Assembly (NCBI GenBank): GCA_963210315.1
Contig: OY723303.1
Span: forward strand, 1,798,001-1,862,000
Source of the DNA: Rhynchopus euleeides
Lineage: Eukaryota > Euglenozoa > Diplonemea > Diplonemida > Diplonemidae
Direction of reading: 5' to 3'
Length of the DNA stretch: 64,000 bases
The notes under the pieces were generated by a model, which worked only from the letters and a program-made list of their open reading frames with translations, had not been told where the DNA came from and searched no databases. Positions 62,932 through 64,000 of this stretch are shown here, piece by piece. Within the stretch, counting starts at the first letter, position 1. Each line of letters begins with the position of its first letter. Position numbers and translations under genes: made by a program.

Positions 62932-64000
62932 CGTTTTTTATTTGCAAACAGGGATTTGTCCACAACTCGAAAAGTTTTGGTACCCCAATTCAGTATGAAA
63001 AAAGTGCACCAAAAAAATGAAAGTGACCCCATGGCGTTTCGCACGGATCTCAAATATTCAAAAGAAGGCAGAGACGGGGAGAGAAAAAAATGGGCCCCGC
63101 GGGGCGGGGGTGGGTGGGTGGCCTTGATGGCTGCTGCTCTTCACGCCCTGACTTTCGCCGTTCCCCAAACTTCCACAAGCATCGTCAGCTGATTGAGGGT
63201 GTGATATGAGGGTTCTATCCAACAAGGATATCAAGGCGGCACTTTCAAAGTCCTGCCAAGGACAGCGCCACGTGGGTGTGTGCTTCTGATATATGTTATG
63301 TCATCATGTGAACCCTCCCCAGCGTGTGCCAACATCCCTGACACGCTCACGAAAAGCATGACACGGAGAAAACAGGTGCCGAAACAACCTGCCGAGCACA
63401 CGGGTAGTGCCACGTTGATCCACGCAGCGATCTCCCATGACAGGAAGCCTTGTCGCCACGGCAGAGTCGCCGCAGACTGTGGGAGAGGTGTCGCCAGTCA
63501 CCTTGAGGTTGCAGTGTGTCATCAGGCTAAGACCCGTGCCCTCTTCACCTCCCCCGTTAGGTTGCTCCCATATCGTTGCCTGCTTTGGGGCCTGAAGGAC
63601 ATAGGGGTCCAGCAGGCACTTGAGCATCGCAAGGCATGAGTGGCTGTTTCAAACTCCTGGTGCAAGCACCCGTCATGGTTTGGGGAAGCCCTCCCAGGTA
63701 GTTTAACGTCTTGCCCAGGACACAAGCATCGCTTTGCATGAAACTCTCAGCACCCCTTTTGCCTTCCCTACCGAGTGACTGCTTCCCGCGCAGCACTGGG
63801 CTCCGACCACACGAGTTCAGCTCGGAACAGATGTTCACTACCGTGGCCTCCGGCGGCTGGGGGGCTCCGCCCCCCAGACCCCCCTGTATAGCGTGTGCAC
63901 GAGGTTTCACATACAACATGCTTCGTGGGGTCCCCACGTCCAGTGCTGGCATCAGTGTCTTGAACAGGCTACACCCTCGCCGTATCAGGGGTGGCACTCA
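62932..64000. other. Terminal intergenic region
   Basis: No gene recognised. It contains one palindromic repeat (63830-63896) near the window end; open frames on both strands are short or run through that repeat. Confidence 0.5.
63830..63896 (+). repeat. Palindromic G/C repeat, copy 5
   Basis: CAGATGTTCACTACC, GTGGCCTCCGGCGGCTGG, GGGGGGCTCCGCCCCCC, AGACCCCCCTGTATAGCGTGTG. The flanks resemble copies 3 and 4, so the conserved unit is about 65-70 bp. Confidence 0.9.

Noticed and set aside
63557..63997. Minus-strand frame near the window end as a gene
   Set aside because: About a third of it is a translation of the palindromic repeat, and nothing else is recognisable.
1..64000. tRNA, rRNA, snRNA or spliced-leader genes, CRISPR arrays
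   Set aside because: I found no cloverleaf with A and B boxes, no rRNA signature, no leader sequence I could recognise, and no regularly spaced short repeats with unique spacers.

Overview
The window is nuclear DNA of a eukaryotic protist. It has spliceosomal introns that mostly begin GTATG, long uninterrupted exons with strong G/C third-position bias, and intergenic DNA full of G or C homopolymers, (AC)n, (GA)n and (CT)n microsatellites and small transposons. The best lineage marker is a protein at 35554-37320 with the three-part layout of BILBO1, the flagellar pocket collar scaffold of kinetoplastids. With ordinary cis-introns, all recognisable host genes on one strand, and a C-rich tract plus AG just upstream of most start codons (as for spliced-leader addition), the most economical guess is an intron-bearing euglenozoan such as a diplonemid. 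This is inference; no spliced-leader or rRNA gene is present to settle it.

Host genes, all on +: the 3' end of the proteasome subunit RPN2 (1-1824), a kinesin-3-like motor (5204-8824), a frame-broken ankyrin/WD40 gene (23926-25509), a large WD40 protein (27082-30312), an orphan secreted protein (30874-31767), the BILBO1-like protein, a multi-exon PAF1 (38989-44940), a cathepsin X-type protease (49895-50806), an RNA ligase of the Rnl5/DRB0094 type (52892-54094), a coiled-coil polyQ protein (56136-57245) and guanine deaminase (59567-61000). They share no pathway, as expected of a directional gene cluster.

The largest mobile element is an 8.5 kb non-LTR retrotransposon (9083-17618). ORF1 has an RNase H-like fold, an OTU protease domain, an RRM-like stretch and a Gln-rich coiled coil. 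ORF2 has a second OTU domain, AP endonuclease, reverse transcriptase, zinc motif, RNase H and a duplicated Cys/His module. The two ORFs are in one frame separated by a single UGA followed by CGG and two hairpins, and ORF2 has no in-frame AUG before its OTU cysteine, so stop-codon readthrough is the leading hypothesis. The element sits inside an (AC)n tract, and two truncated 3' ends elsewhere also run into (AC)n.

The rest of the intergenic DNA holds several foldback/TIR elements: one piggyBac-like (TTAA), one hAT-like (8-bp CCCTAGGG duplication) nested in the end of a TA-flanked element, four other TA-flanked elements, small MITEs, a 60-70 bp palindromic repeat in five copies, and at least nine copies of a 110-170 bp element with a nearly invariant core and terminal stems that differ in sequence but stay complementary.
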